From: Alphaproteobacteria bacterium
GTDB lineage: Bacteria; Pseudomonadota; Alphaproteobacteria; Rhodobacterales; Rhodobacteraceae
Length of the DNA: 43,338 nt
Assembly: GCA_030425185.1 (NCBI GenBank)
Contig: JAUIAU010000025.1
Coordinates: 1-43,338 of the forward strand
Direction of reading: 5' to 3'
Part shown: positions 24,892 through 33,124 of the stretch, in pieces
Position numbering within the stretch: the first letter of the stretch is position 1
Layout: each line of letters begins with the position of its first letter
Notes under the pieces: generated by a model
What the model was told of the DNA's origin: nothing
The model's input: only the letters and a program-made list of their open reading frames with translations
Databases searched by the model: none
Translations under genes and position numbers: made by a program

Positions 24892-25611
24892 TCAGCCCTC
24901 GCGCGGGGGCGTGTTGCGCCCGACCTGCACGGCGGGGCGGGCGCTGAAGCGGTCGAGATAGGCGCGGGTGTTCGGCAGGTCGTCCCAGCCGACGAGGTCG
25001 CGCGCGCCGTAGAAGTCGAGCGCGCCGATCCACGGCGCGAGCGCGATGTCGGCGATCGAGTAGTCGCCCGCGATCCACTCGCGGTCGGCAAGCTCGGTCT
25101 CGATCACGTTCAGCAGGCGCTTCGCCTCGGCGATGTAGCGCTCGCGCGGGATCGGGTCCTCGACCTGCGCCCCGGCGAATTTCACGAAGAAGCCGAGCTG
25201 GCCGAACATCGGGCCGACGCCGCCCATCTGGAACATCAGCCACTGGGTGATGCGGTGGCGGTCGACGGCGGTCCGGCCCAGCAGGGTGCCAGATTTCTCG
25301 GCGAGGTAGAGCAGGATCGCGCCCGACTCGAACAGGCCCAGCGGGCGCCCGTCCGGGCCGTTCGGGTCGATGATCGCGGGGATCTTGTTGTTCGGGCTGA
25401 GCGAGAGGAACTCCGGGCTGCGGACATCGGCATCGGCCAGCGTGACGCGGTGCGCCTCGTAGGGCAGGCCGGTTTCCTCGAGCGCGATGGAGACCTTGAC
25501 GCCGTTCGGGGTCGGGAAGGCGTAGAGCTGGATCCGGTCGGGGTGCCGCGGTGGCCATTTCGCGGCGATCGGGAAATCGGCGAGGGTCGCGGCCTCGGTG
25601 ATCTGGGGCAT
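24892..25611 (-). CDS. Glutathione S-transferase, YghU/YfcG (nu) type
   Basis: 239 aa. Thioredoxin-fold N-terminal domain (about 28-115): [20 protein letters not shown] with the TPNG active-site loop of nu-class disulfide-bond oxidoreductases, then [10 protein letters not shown] (cis-Pro) and [14 protein letters not shown] (glutathione-binding Glu-Ser). C-terminal helical domain (about 125-225) ends with [20 protein letters not shown] ribosome-binding site. The MPQITEAA start at 25611 is taken in preference to a longer frame without homology. Divergent from mscL. Confidence 0.9.
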   Translation of the reverse strand: MPQITEAATLADFPIAAKWPPRHPDRIQLYAFPTPNGVKVSIALEETGLPYEAHRVTLADADVRSPEFLSLSPNNKIPAIIDPNGPDGRPLGLFESGAILLYLAEKSGTLLGRTAVDRHRITQWLMFQMGGVGPMFGQLGFFVKFAGAQVEDPIPRERYIAEAKRLLNVIETELADREWIAGDYSIADIALAPWIGALDFYGARDLVGWDDLPNTRAYLDRFSARPAVQVGRNTPPREG

Positions 25612-25762
25612 GGAGTCCTCCTGTGTCGTCTGCTTCATGTGGGGTATCGGCGGGGCGAAAAAACCGCTGGCGCTCTCTCGAAACCTGCTAGGCCTTGTGC
25701 AGGTCCGCGCAACCGGAACAGGCGGACCATATCGGACAGGGAACAACCGCAGGACACGCACC

Positions 25763-26206
25763 ATGCTCAAGGAATTCCAGGCCTTCATCTCGCGCGGGAA
25801 CGTGATGGACATGGCGGTCGGCATCATCGTCGGCGCAGCCTTCACCGCGATCGTGCAATCGCTGGTCACGGACATCATCAACCCGCTCATCGGCCTGTTC
25901 ACCGGCGGGGTGGATTTCACCAACAACTTCCTCCTGCTGTCGGAGGGGGGGCCCTATGCCTCGCTGGCCGAGGCGCGCGACGCGGGCGCGGCGGTCTTTG
26001 CCTACGGGGCCTTCGTGATGGCGGTGATCAATTTCCTCATCATCGCCTGGGTGGTGTTCCTGCTGGTCAAGGGCGTGAACCGGGTCAAGGACCTCGCCGC
26101 CCGCGAGGAGGAGGCCGCCACCCCCGCGCCGGAAGCCCCGAAGGGTCCGACGCAGGAGGAGCTGCTGGCCGAGATCCGCGATGCGCTGGTGGCGCGGAAC
26201 GCCTGA
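25763..26206 (+). CDS. mscL: Large-conductance mechanosensitive channel MscL
   Basis: 147 aa inner-membrane channel that opens under hypo-osmotic stress. N-terminal amphipathic helix [18 protein letters not shown], first transmembrane helix (about 16-44) with the [14 protein letters not shown] pore-lining pattern and conserved DIINPLIG, second helix (about 78-103), and a C-terminal charged helix ([12 protein letters not shown]). Start placed at MLKEF; the preceding open frame is unrelated. Convergent with the secreted protein gene 6 bp away. Confidence 0.95.
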   Translation: MLKEFQAFISRGNVMDMAVGIIVGAAFTAIVQSLVTDIINPLIGLFTGGVDFTNNFLLLSEGGPYASLAEARDAGAAVFAYGAFVMAVINFLIIAWVVFLLVKGVNRVKDLAAREEEAATPAPEAPKGPTQEELLAEIRDALVARNA

Positions 26207-26212
26207 CGCGGC

Positions 26213-26620
26213 TCAGTTCGCGGTGGTCTCGGCCCGGATCGAGGTCACGTAAGGGTCGAGGCAGAAGCCGAGCAGCAGCGTGAAGGAGGTCGGGAAGGCC
26301 GGCTTGTCGAAGGCCACCAGCGCCCGGCCCCATTGCGCGCTGCCGGTGCCGTTGGGCGCGGTGCGGAACCCGGCGCAGTCGCCGGCCCCCTCGCCCACCC
26401 AGTAGGCCTCGTGCACGCTCCGGTCGTTGTAGTTCCCCGCGAGACCCGGGATCACCAGCGTCGCGGGATAGGCGTCGACGTTGGTGAAGGTGAAGATCGC
26501 AGCATCGCCGACCTCGGAGTCGTAGATGATCTTGCCCATGTCGGAGGTCCAGACCTCGTCCGCGGCAGCGGTCAGGGGCAGGAGGGCGGCGAGGGCGGTG
26601 GCGACGATCTGGGCACGCAT
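26213..26620 (-). CDS. Secreted hypothetical protein
   Basis: 135 aa, no family recognised. Signal peptide MRAQIVATALAALLPLTAAA with cleavage about residue 20. The mature part (about 115 aa) looks beta-rich (DEVWTSDMGKIIYDSEVG, AAIFTFTN) and contains two cysteines that could form a disulfide (GDCAGFR and GFCLDPY). It lies 83 bp downstream of pheS on the same strand. The signal peptide and compact domain support a real periplasmic protein. Confidence 0.7.
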   Translation of the reverse strand: MRAQIVATALAALLPLTAAADEVWTSDMGKIIYDSEVGDAAIFTFTNVDAYPATLVIPGLAGNYNDRSVHEAYWVGEGAGDCAGFRTAPNGTGSAQWGRALVAFDKPAFPTSFTLLLGFCLDPYVTSIRAETTAN

Positions 26621-26703
26621 GGAAAGCCTTTCGGATGGGGCACGGGGTGTCCCCCATCCTAGCACCGGCAGGGCCGGGACTGTCACGCGGGATGATCGCG
26701 GCC

Positions 26704-27768
26704 TCAGGCCCCGGCGTGGATGCTCGGCACTTCCAGCGCCCGGAAGCCGTAATGGCGCAGCCAGCGCAGGTCCGAGTCGAAGAAGGCGCGCAGGTCGGGG
26801 ATGCCGTATTTCAGCATCGCGATCCGGTCGATGCCCATGCCGAAGGCGAAGCCCTGCCACTGGTCGGGGTCGATCCCCCCGGCGCGCAGCACCTTCGGAT
26901 GGACCATGCCGGAGCCGAGCACCTCGAGCCAGTCGTTGCCCTCGCCCACCTTGACGGTGCCGTCCTGCCACGAGCACTGGATATCGACCTCGGCCGACGG
27001 CTCGGTGAAGGGAAAGTGCGAGGCGCGGAAGCGGGTCTTCACCTTGGTGCCGAAATAGGCCGAGAAGAACTCTTCCAGCACCCACTTGAGGTTCGCCATC
27101 GAGATGTCGCGGTCGATCGCGAGGCCCTCGACCTGGTGGAACATCGGCGTGTGGGTCTGGTCGTAGTCGGCGCGGTAGACGCGGCCCGGCGCGATGATGC
27201 GGCAGGGCGCGCCGTGCTTTTCCATGTAGCGGATCTGAACCGGCGAGGTGTGGGTGCGCAGCACGTGCGGCGGGCGGTTATCGCCCTCGGCGCGGTGCAT
27301 GTAGAAGGTGTCCATCTCGGCCCGCGCGGGGTGGTGGCCGGGGATGTTCAGCGCATCGAAGTTGTACCAGTCGGTCTCGATCTGCGGGCCTTCGGCGACG
27401 GCGAAGCCCATGTCGGCGAAGATCGCGGTGACCTCCTCGGTGACCTGGCTGACCGGGTGGATGGTGCCCTGGCGCCGGGTGCGGCCCGGCAGGGTCACGT
27501 CCAGCCATTCGGCGGCCAGACGCTCGTTCAGCGCGGCATCGGCCAGCGCGGCCTTCTTGGCGGCCAGCGCCGAGGTCAGTTCGTCCTTGAGGGCGTTCAG
27601 CGCGGGGCCCGCGGTCTGGCGCTCCTCGGGGGACATGCCGCCGAGTTCGCGCATCTTCAGGCTGATCTCGCCCTTCTTGCCCAGCGCCGCGAGACGCACC
27701 GACTCGAGCGCCCCTTCGTCGCCCGCCTCGGCGATCGCCCCCAGGTACTTCTGTCTCAAGTCGTCCAT
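26704..27768 (-). CDS. pheS: Phenylalanyl-tRNA synthetase alpha subunit
   Basis: 354 aa. N-terminal coiled-coil arm (about 1-90, [21 protein letters not shown]) that contacts tRNA, then the class II catalytic core: [10 protein letters not shown] and [10 protein letters not shown]-like [28 protein letters not shown]-like motif, motif 2 at [20 protein letters not shown], and motif 3 at [17 protein letters not shown]. Activates phenylalanine and pairs with PheT. It has its own promoter just upstream and is separated from pheT, which lies on the other strand; trkH and the Hint gene lie between it and rplT. Confidence 0.97.
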   Translation of the reverse strand: MDDLRQKYLGAIAEAGDEGALESVRLAALGKKGEISLKMRELGGMSPEERQTAGPALNALKDELTSALAAKKAALADAALNERLAAEWLDVTLPGRTRRQGTIHPVSQVTEEVTAIFADMGFAVAEGPQIETDWYNFDALNIPGHHPARAEMDTFYMHRAEGDNRPPHVLRTHTSPVQIRYMEKHGAPCRIIAPGRVYRADYDQTHTPMFHQVEGLAIDRDISMANLKWVLEEFFSAYFGTKVKTRFRASHFPFTEPSAEVDIQCSWQDGTVKVGEGNDWLEVLGSGMVHPKVLRAGGIDPDQWQGFAFGMGIDRIAMLKYGIPDLRAFFDSDLRWLRHYGFRALEVPSIHAGA

Positions 27769-27795
27769 GTCCGTCTCCGCGCTGTCGCGTGTGAG

Positions 27796-27823
27796 GGCAT
27801 AGCACCGGGCGAGGCGAATGCAA
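27796..27823 (-). promoter_or_regulatory. pheS promoter
   Basis: Minus strand TTGCAT (27823-27818), 16 bp, TATGCC (27801-27796) preceded by TGC. It starts transcription about 35 bp upstream of pheS, so pheS does not depend on the upstream Hint gene. Confidence 0.6.
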
Positions 27824-27834
27824 CCGGGCGAGGC
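27804..27834. repeat. 12-bp direct repeat spanning the pheS promoter
   Basis: ACCGGGCGAGGC at 27804-27815 and again at 27823-27834, exact copies 19 bp apart. One copy fills the promoter spacer, the other abuts the -35, a geometry suited to a repressor or activator site. Confidence 0.45.
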
Positions 27835-27837
27835 CGC

Positions 27838-28896
27838 TCAGCCGCGCATCAGGGCGGCCTCGTGGCGCTTCAGCGCACGCCGGGCGGCCGGTCCGTAGCC
27901 GGTGCGGGCCAGGTCGGGAAAGAGCGCCAGCAGTTCGGCCCGCTGCGCGGCATCGAGCGTGCCGGTGGACCAGTCGCCGGGATGGAAGCTCTCGGTCGGG
28001 GCGCCTTCGGAGAACACGATCTGGTGCGTGTCGAACAGGATGTGGTGGTAGGTGATCCGCCCGCCCGGCCGTCGCAGGATGCGGGTCCCGTCGACAAGGT
28101 GGATCGCGGCGACCAGGACCTCGGGGACGTCGAACAGCATCTCGGCGCGCCAGCCGCGCAACAGGACGCGGTGCTGCGGCGACACCATCAGGTCGCGGCA
28201 ATTGCCCAGCGCGCCCTTGCGGATCAGCACGGGGGCGAGGGTGCCATCGGCGGCGACGCGGGTGCGCCCGGTCCAGCGCAGGGGCTGCGGGCCGTGATCG
28301 AGCGTCTCGACGAGGTCGCCGGGGCGCAGCGTCTCGACCGCGCGCTCGCCCTCCGGCGTGCGGATCCGGGTGCCGCTGGCGAAGCAGATGACGCCCGAAC
28401 TCAGCTTCATGGCCGGGCCGAGCACCAGCGCCTCGGGGTTCGGCTGGTTGAACTGGATCGAGTAGTCGGCCTCGCTCGGGCCGGTGGGCACCGGGATGTT
28501 CTCGGACGTGGCCCCGGCCGCAGGCCCGTCGAGCGCGGTGATCTGCTGCGTCCCGCCGCCGATGTCGTAGAAGTCGATCACGGTCCCGGTGCCGGTGTTC
28601 ACCAGCGCAAAGGCTTCCGAGTTGTAGGCCTGCGCGCCGTCGGGATCGGTCAGCAGGATCGGGAAGGCCCCGTTCTGGATGACGTAGACATACTCGTTGG
28701 CATCGGCGTCGAAGCCGACCTGCACCAGCGGATGCGACAGGCCGACGTTCAGCAGCACGGTACCGTCCGCGTCATAGAAGGACACGGTGAAGTCGGCGGG
28801 GTCCTCGCCCGGGGCGAGCGCGACCTCGACGAACTCCGCCACGCCCGACGCGGACGCGTAGGCATTGGAGTAATGCAGCTCGCTGATGCGGGCCAT
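27838..28896 (-). CDS. Hint-domain (hedgehog/intein-like) protein with LTD-like N-terminal domain
   Basis: 352 aa. The N-terminal part (about 1-110: MARISELHYSNAY, AEFVEVALAPGED) resembles the lamin-tail-domain (LTD) fold of secreted bacterial proteins. A Hint_2-type domain follows from Cys171 (VICFASGTRIRTPEGER, LRPGDLVETLDHG) to about 300, with the block-B histidine in SPQHRVLL (His242). In Hint domains the first Cys attacks the preceding peptide bond, so cleavage before Cys171 is predicted. There is no Sec signal and no RTX repeats; many Rhodobacterales Hint proteins are thought to leave by type I secretion. Start at MARISELHY is favoured by homology over a longer frame. Confidence 0.85.
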   Translation of the reverse strand: MARISELHYSNAYASASGVAEFVEVALAPGEDPADFTVSFYDADGTVLLNVGLSHPLVQVGFDADANEYVYVIQNGAFPILLTDPDGAQAYNSEAFALVNTGTGTVIDFYDIGGGTQQITALDGPAAGATSENIPVPTGPSEADYSIQFNQPNPEALVLGPAMKLSSGVICFASGTRIRTPEGERAVETLRPGDLVETLDHGPQPLRWTGRTRVAADGTLAPVLIRKGALGNCRDLMVSPQHRVLLRGWRAEMLFDVPEVLVAAIHLVDGTRILRRPGGRITYHHILFDTHQIVFSEGAPTESFHPGDWSTGTLDAAQRAELLALFPDLARTGYGPAARRALKRHEAALMRG

Positions 28897-28972
28897 GTTG
28901 TAGAAACCTGCTCGGGTTTTTTGTGTTTTGCCAGAACGATACCATGGAGCCCCCGGGGGCCAAACCCGGCCG

Positions 28973-28992
28973 GTGGCAAATTGTGGCAATTT
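28973..28992. repeat. Adjacent 10-bp direct repeat upstream of the Hint gene
   Basis: GTGGCAAATT followed directly by GTGGCAATTT, in an A/T-rich pocket about 75 bp upstream of the Hint start. Possible regulator site. A weak TTGGCC-16-TATCGT promoter pattern lies between it and the gene on the minus strand. Confidence 0.4.
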
Positions 28993-29031
28993 TCTGTCAT
29001 GCCGGGCGAGTGTTGCATCGTGGCCAGAACG

Positions 29032-29050
29032 CTGCCCGGTTTCCGGGCAG
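29032..29050 (-). terminator. Perfect hairpin after trkH, possible terminator
   Basis: CTGCCCGG and CCGGGCAG (8 bp) with a 3-nt loop, 18 bp beyond the trkH stop. No T-run follows on the minus strand, so termination would need a factor; it may instead be a processing or stability element. Confidence 0.4.
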
Positions 29051-29067
29051 ACCGGCGTCGCGGCGGG

Positions 29068-30483
29068 TCAGGCTGCTGCCCAGAACCGCGGCGTCAGCAG
29101 GACGAAGACGGTCAGCATCTCGAGCCGTCCGAGGTACATCGCGGCGGTCAGGACCAGCTTGGCGCTGTCCGGCAGCGACGCGAAGCTGCCGGCCGGCCCG
29201 ATGATGGCCCCGACGCCGGGCCCGACGTTGCAGAGCGCTGTGAGGGCCCCTGAGACGGCGGTCGCCAGGTCGAGCCCGATCAGGGACAGCGCGGTGGCCG
29301 TCGCGGCCAGCGTCAGGGCGAAGAAGGCGAAGAACACCACGACCCCGTCGAACACGTCGGGGTCGATGCGCCGTCCCTCGTAGCGCAGCGGCAGGACCAC
29401 GTGGGGCCGGGTCAGCCCCGCCAGCCGGAGGCGCATGCCGCGCCATGCCACGATCCAGCGCATCGCCTTCACCCCGCCCGCCGTCGAGCCGGTGCAGCCG
29501 CCGACGGCGGTCAGGATGAAGAAGGCGGTGACCGCGAGCGGTCCCCAGGTGGTGTAGTCCTCGACCGCGAAGCCGGTGGTGGACACCACCGAGATCACCG
29601 AGAAGGCGACCACCCGCAACGCGTCGGCGGGCGCCGTGTCCGAGGTCGCCACGCGCCACGCGGTCAGGGCGAGAATGACCGCCGTCAGCGTGACCAGCAT
29701 CGCGCGGATCTGCTCGCTGGCGAAGCTGCGGCGGGTCGCGGCCTTGATGTAGAAGGCGAAGGGCAGCGCGGCGCAGAGCATGAAGAGCGTGGCACTCCAT
29801 TGCAGGAACGGGCTGTCGAAGTGGCCGAAGGACGCGTCGTAGTTGGCATACCCGCCGCTGGCGAGCGTGGTCATGGCATGGGTGACCGCGTCGAAGCCCG
29901 ACATCCCGCCCACCGCATAGACGCCCGTGCAAAGGCCGATCAGCAGGACATAGGCCGCGACGGACCCCAGCGCGACCTGCCCCGCCGGACCGAGGCCGGC
30001 CGCGTCCTTGTCCGAGCTTTCGGTGCGGAAGAGCTGCATGCCGCCCACCCGCAGCACGGGCAGCAGCGCCATGCCGGTGACGACGAAGCCGACGCCCCCC
30101 ATCGCCTGCAGGAGCGCGCGCCACAGCAGGACCGAGCGCGGCTGGTCGTCGAGGCCGCTCATCACCGTGGCGCCGGTGGTGGTCATGCCCGACATCGACT
30201 CGAAGAGCGCATCGACCGGTGTCAGCCCGCCGAGCCACAGCGGCAGCCCGCCCGCGAGCCCGGCGGTCAGCCAGACGGAGGCCGTCAGCAGGAAGGTGTG
30301 CATCCGCTGAATGCGTCCGAGCCGGTGCGCCGTGGCCAGCATCACCAGCGCGCCCGCGACGGCGGTCGAATAGCCCGCCTCCTCGAACGCGCCGTGGGAG
30401 TCGGGGAAGGCCAGCGCGACGAGGCCCATCAGGACGCCCATGGCAAGGGCGATCAGGCCGTTGACGAAAGCCAGCGTGGACAT
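29068..30483 (-). CDS. trkH: TrkH-family potassium transport subunit
   Basis: 471 aa inner-membrane K+ uptake protein with about 10 helices. Four pore-loop repeats are visible: MTTTGATVMSG (about 92-102), TTLASGGYANYDASFG (about 205-220), VVSTTGFAVEDYTTWG (about 300-315) and LCNVGPGVGAIIGP (about 415-428), whose glycines line the selectivity filter. The regulator TrkA is not in the window. The start at MSTLAFVNG has a GGAGGG ribosome-binding site; upstream frame is shadow. It lies between rplT and pheS, genes that are neighbours in many bacteria. Confidence 0.92.
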   Translation of the reverse strand: MSTLAFVNGLIALAMGVLMGLVALAFPDSHGAFEEAGYSTAVAGALVMLATAHRLGRIQRMHTFLLTASVWLTAGLAGGLPLWLGGLTPVDALFESMSGMTTTGATVMSGLDDQPRSVLLWRALLQAMGGVGFVVTGMALLPVLRVGGMQLFRTESSDKDAAGLGPAGQVALGSVAAYVLLIGLCTGVYAVGGMSGFDAVTHAMTTLASGGYANYDASFGHFDSPFLQWSATLFMLCAALPFAFYIKAATRRSFASEQIRAMLVTLTAVILALTAWRVATSDTAPADALRVVAFSVISVVSTTGFAVEDYTTWGPLAVTAFFILTAVGGCTGSTAGGVKAMRWIVAWRGMRLRLAGLTRPHVVLPLRYEGRRIDPDVFDGVVVFFAFFALTLAATATALSLIGLDLATAVSGALTALCNVGPGVGAIIGPAGSFASLPDSAKLVLTAAMYLGRLEMLTVFVLLTPRFWAAA

Positions 30484-30506
30484 GCGGGGCTGCCCTCCGG
30501 GCCGGA

Positions 30507-30543
30507 ACAGCAAGAGGCCGCCGTGCTGGTCTGCGCGGCGGCC
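30507..30543 (-). terminator. Terminator of the rpmI-rplT operon
   Basis: A perfect 8-bp stem, GGCCGCCG and CGGCGGCC, with a 12-nt loop, then TCTTGCTGTT on the minus strand. It starts 25 bp after rplT and separates it from trkH. Confidence 0.65.
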
Positions 30544-30568
30544 CCGAATTTCAAGCGCGATCCGTGGA

Positions 30569-30934
30569 TCAGGCGGCCAGCGCGGCTTTCGCCTGAGCGA
30601 CGATGGCACCGAAGGCTTCCGGCTCGCGCACGGCGAGGTCGGCGAGAACCTTGCGGTCCACCTCGATCCCGGCGAGGGCGAGGCCGTTGATGAAGCGCGA
30701 ATAGGTCAGCGCCTCGTCATGAGTGCGCACGGCGGCGTTGATCCGCTGGATCCACAGCGCGCGGAACTGCCGCTTGCGGACCTTCCGGTCGCGGGTCGCG
30801 TACTGGTTGGCCTTGTCGACGGCCTGCTTGGCGGTCTTGAAGCGCGTGCTGCGGGCGGCGTAGTAGCCTTTCGCGGCCTTCAGGACCTTCTTGTGACGGG
30901 CGTGGGTGACGGTTCCGCTTTTGACTCGGGACAT
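30569..30934 (-). CDS. rplT: 50S ribosomal protein L20
   Basis: 121 aa. Family start [19 protein letters not shown], with highly basic N-terminal extension and globular C-terminal part ([30 protein letters not shown]). Binds 23S rRNA early in large-subunit assembly and represses its own operon in several bacteria. It follows rpmI after 13 bp; infC, often the first gene of this operon, is not in the window. Confidence 0.97.
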   Translation of the reverse strand: MSRVKSGTVTHARHKKVLKAAKGYYAARSTRFKTAKQAVDKANQYATRDRKVRKRQFRALWIQRINAAVRTHDEALTYSRFINGLALAGIEVDRKVLADLAVREPEAFGAIVAQAKAALAA

Positions 30935-30947
30935 CTTTCAGACCTCC

Positions 30948-31148
30948 TCAGCGCGCGTAGGGCATGTAGCCCTTGACGATCTTCTCGTCGGGGGCGCTCA
31001 GCGTGGTGGTGCCGCGGGCATTGCGGATGAACTTGTTGGTGCGTTTGATCATGCCGTGGCGCTTGCCGGCCTGGGCAGTCACGATCCGGCCGGTGGCCGT
31101 GACCTTGAAGCGCTTCTTCGCGCTCGACTTGGTCTTCATCTTGGGCAT
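30948..31148 (-). CDS. rpmI: 50S ribosomal protein L35
   Basis: 66 aa. Starts [20 protein letters not shown], the family signature; ends [11 protein letters not shown]. The ATG at 31148 has an AGGAGACG ribosome-binding site. First gene of rpmI-rplT, behind a leader of about 94 nt from the mapped promoter pattern. That leader contains a GACCCG/CGGGTC hairpin (31226-31241) and could host L20 autoregulation as in other bacteria; this is inference. Confidence 0.97.
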   Translation of the reverse strand: MPKMKTKSSAKKRFKVTATGRIVTAQAGKRHGMIKRTNKFIRNARGTTTLSAPDEKIVKGYMPYAR

Positions 31149-31247
31149 TTGCGTCTCCTGTAAGTATCGGCGTCGTCTGACGCTTGCCCCGTCCCGCGGC
31201 ATGCCACATCGCCGGGGGCGGGCGACCCGATCCCGGGTCAGGCCGCG

Positions 31248-31276
31248 CGCATAGCAGGGGGGCGCGGGGTTGTCCA
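31248..31276 (-). promoter_or_regulatory. rpmI-rplT promoter with extended -10
   Basis: Minus strand TGGACA (31276-31271), 17 bp, TATGCG (31253-31248), with TGC before the -10. Same layout as the rpsU promoter. Confidence 0.7.
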
Positions 31277-31290
31277 GCACCAAGCGGCGC

Positions 31291-31518
31291 CTAGTGCAGG
31301 ATCGCGTTGACCAGCGCCATGAAGGCCAGCGGGACATCTTCCAGCGTCAGGCCGTCGGGGTGCATCTGCCACGATTACCAGGCCAGCACCCCCGCCAGGA
31401 CCCCGAGGGCGAGACCGCGCAGGGGAAAGGTCTGGTCGGCCCACGCGGCCAGGATGCCCGTGATGGCGAAGGCCCCGAGGATGACGGCGGCGATCAGGGT
31501 TGCGTCGGCCAATTCCAT
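31291..31518 (-). pseudogene. Small membrane protein gene after pyk, interrupted by an in-frame stop
   Basis: Begins 10 nt after the pyk stop. Reads 47 codons of a credible membrane protein (MELADATLIAAVILGAFAI, then TGILAAWADQTFPLRG, then LALGVLAGVLAW), a TAA at 31375-31377, then continues in the same frame for 27 codons ([27 protein letters not shown]) to TAG. The part after TAA keeps protein-like composition and a sensible amphipathic helix, so a single substitution in a 75-aa protein is the simplest reading. Alternatives are a genuine 47-aa protein, stop readthrough or a sequencing error. It is too short for standard ORF cut-offs. It shares pyk's transcript. Confidence 0.6.
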
Positions 31519-31528
31519 GGCCGGAAAC

Positions 31529-32974
31529 TCAACTCGGTTCGGTCGCGAAGATCAAGCGTTCCTCGCAGGGGGCCACCCGCAGGATGTTGGTGGAGCCCGC
31601 CACGTTGAAGGGGACGCCCGCGATCACGACGATCTGGTCCGACTCGGCGGCAAAGCCCTCGGACCGGGCGGCGCGGGCGGCGGCGACGACCGCCATCTTG
31701 AAGCGCGTCACCTCGGTCGTCATCACGCAATGTGCGCCCCAGGACAGCGACAGCCGCCGCGCCGTGTTCAGCAGCGAGGTCAGCGCGATGATCGGCACGC
31801 GCGGCTTCTCGCGGCTGACCTTGCTGACGGTCGAGCCGGACTGCGAGAAGCAGCAGATCGCCTTGATGTTCGTGGTCTCGGCGATTTCGCGGGCGGCCGA
31901 CACGATGCCGTCGGCGACGGAGGAGTGCACCCGCGGGCGCGAGGCCTCGATCACCTGGCGGAAGGTCGGGTCGCTTTCGACCTCGACCGCCACGTTGTTC
32001 ATCGTGCGCACGGCCTCGACCGGGAAGTCGCCGGCGGCGGACTCGGCGCTCAGCATGACGGCATCGGCGCCCTCGTAGATCGCGGCGGCGACGTCCGAGA
32101 CCTCGGCCCGGGTCGGCACCGGCGAGGTGATCATCGACTCGAGCATCTGGGTCGCCACGATCACCGGCTTGGCGGCGGCGCGGGCGCCGCGGATCAGCCG
32201 CTTCTGGATCGGCGGCACCTTCCAGACCGGAAGCTCGACCCCGAGGTCGCCGCGCGCGACCATGATGCCGTCGGCGACGGCGAGGATGCTGTCATAGGCG
32301 GCGACGGCCGCGGGCTTCTCGATCTTGGCGAGGATCGCGGCACGGTTGCCGACCAGTTCGCGCGCTTCGAGGATGTCCTCGGCGCGCTGCACGAAGGAGA
32401 GCGCCAGCCAGTCCACGCCGAGGGTACAGACGAACTCGAGGTCGTCGCGGTCCTTCTCGGACAACGCGGCCAGCGGCAGCACGACGTCCGGCACGTTCAC
32501 GCCCTTGCGGTTCGAGATCTCGCCCGCCACGTCGACGCGGCAGTTGGCGAAATCCTCGCCGCAGCTTTCGACGGTGACGCTGATCTTGCCGTCGTTGACG
32601 AGCAGCCGTGCGCCCTCTTCCAGGGCCTGGAAGATCTCGGGATGCGGGAGGCAGACGCGGTGCTGGTCCCCAGGCGTGCGATCGAGATCGAAGCGGAACT
32701 TCTGTCCGACCTCCAGCTCGTGCGGACCGCTCTTGAACTCGCCGCAGCGCAGCTTGGGACCCTGGAGGTCGGCGAGGATGCCGATCGGGCGCCCGGTCTC
32801 GCGTTCGACCTGGCGGATGATCTCGTGACGCTTGCCGATCTCGTCGTGGCTGCCGTGGCTCATGTTCAGGCGGAACACGTCCGCCCCGGCTTCGAAAAGG
32901 GCCCGGATCGTCTCGTAATCCGAGGACGAAGGGCCCAGCGTGGCCACGATCTTGAGATTGCGCAGGCGTCGCAT
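31529..32974 (-). CDS. pyk: Pyruvate kinase
   Basis: 481 aa. Final ATP-forming step of glycolysis, phosphoenolpyruvate to pyruvate. MRRLRNLKIVATLGPSS start; FRLNMSHGSHDE; IEKPAAV active-site Lys; MVARGDLGVELP (metal site); ATQMLESMITSPVPTRAEVSDVA signature; ADAVMLSAESAAGDFPVEAV. The C-terminal effector domain (about 345-475) contains QSGSTVSKVSREKPRVPIIALT. The upstream open frame (31 residues) is not conserved. Divergent from the formylglutamate amidohydrolase gene, 150 bp gap without a clear promoter for pyk. Confidence 0.96.
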   Translation of the reverse strand: MRRLRNLKIVATLGPSSSDYETIRALFEAGADVFRLNMSHGSHDEIGKRHEIIRQVERETGRPIGILADLQGPKLRCGEFKSGPHELEVGQKFRFDLDRTPGDQHRVCLPHPEIFQALEEGARLLVNDGKISVTVESCGEDFANCRVDVAGEISNRKGVNVPDVVLPLAALSEKDRDDLEFVCTLGVDWLALSFVQRAEDILEARELVGNRAAILAKIEKPAAVAAYDSILAVADGIMVARGDLGVELPVWKVPPIQKRLIRGARAAAKPVIVATQMLESMITSPVPTRAEVSDVAAAIYEGADAVMLSAESAAGDFPVEAVRTMNNVAVEVESDPTFRQVIEASRPRVHSSVADGIVSAAREIAETTNIKAICCFSQSGSTVSKVSREKPRVPIIALTSLLNTARRLSLSWGAHCVMTTEVTRFKMAVVAAARAARSEGFAAESDQIVVIAGVPFNVAGSTNILRVAPCEERLIFATEPS

Positions 32975-33124
32975 CGGCCCATCCTTCCGGGTCCGGCCCG
33001 TGGGACCGGAACGTATGTTAGCGGTATCAGTCGGTGCCCCTATGCCCCAATTCGCAGGGCCGGGCAACTGGCGGTTTCCGTTCCGACCCTATAAGTCGGG
33101 CACGTCCATGTCACGAGGATGACC

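Noticed and set aside
27769-27837. Phenylalanine-dependent attenuator before pheS
   Set aside because: The gap is too short for a leader peptide and no Phe codon run or terminator is present; a plain promoter explains it.
26635-29253. 872-aa plus-strand open frame opposite pheS and the Hint gene
   Set aside because: Antisense to pheS; composition is typical of a shadow frame, and no conserved motif appears.
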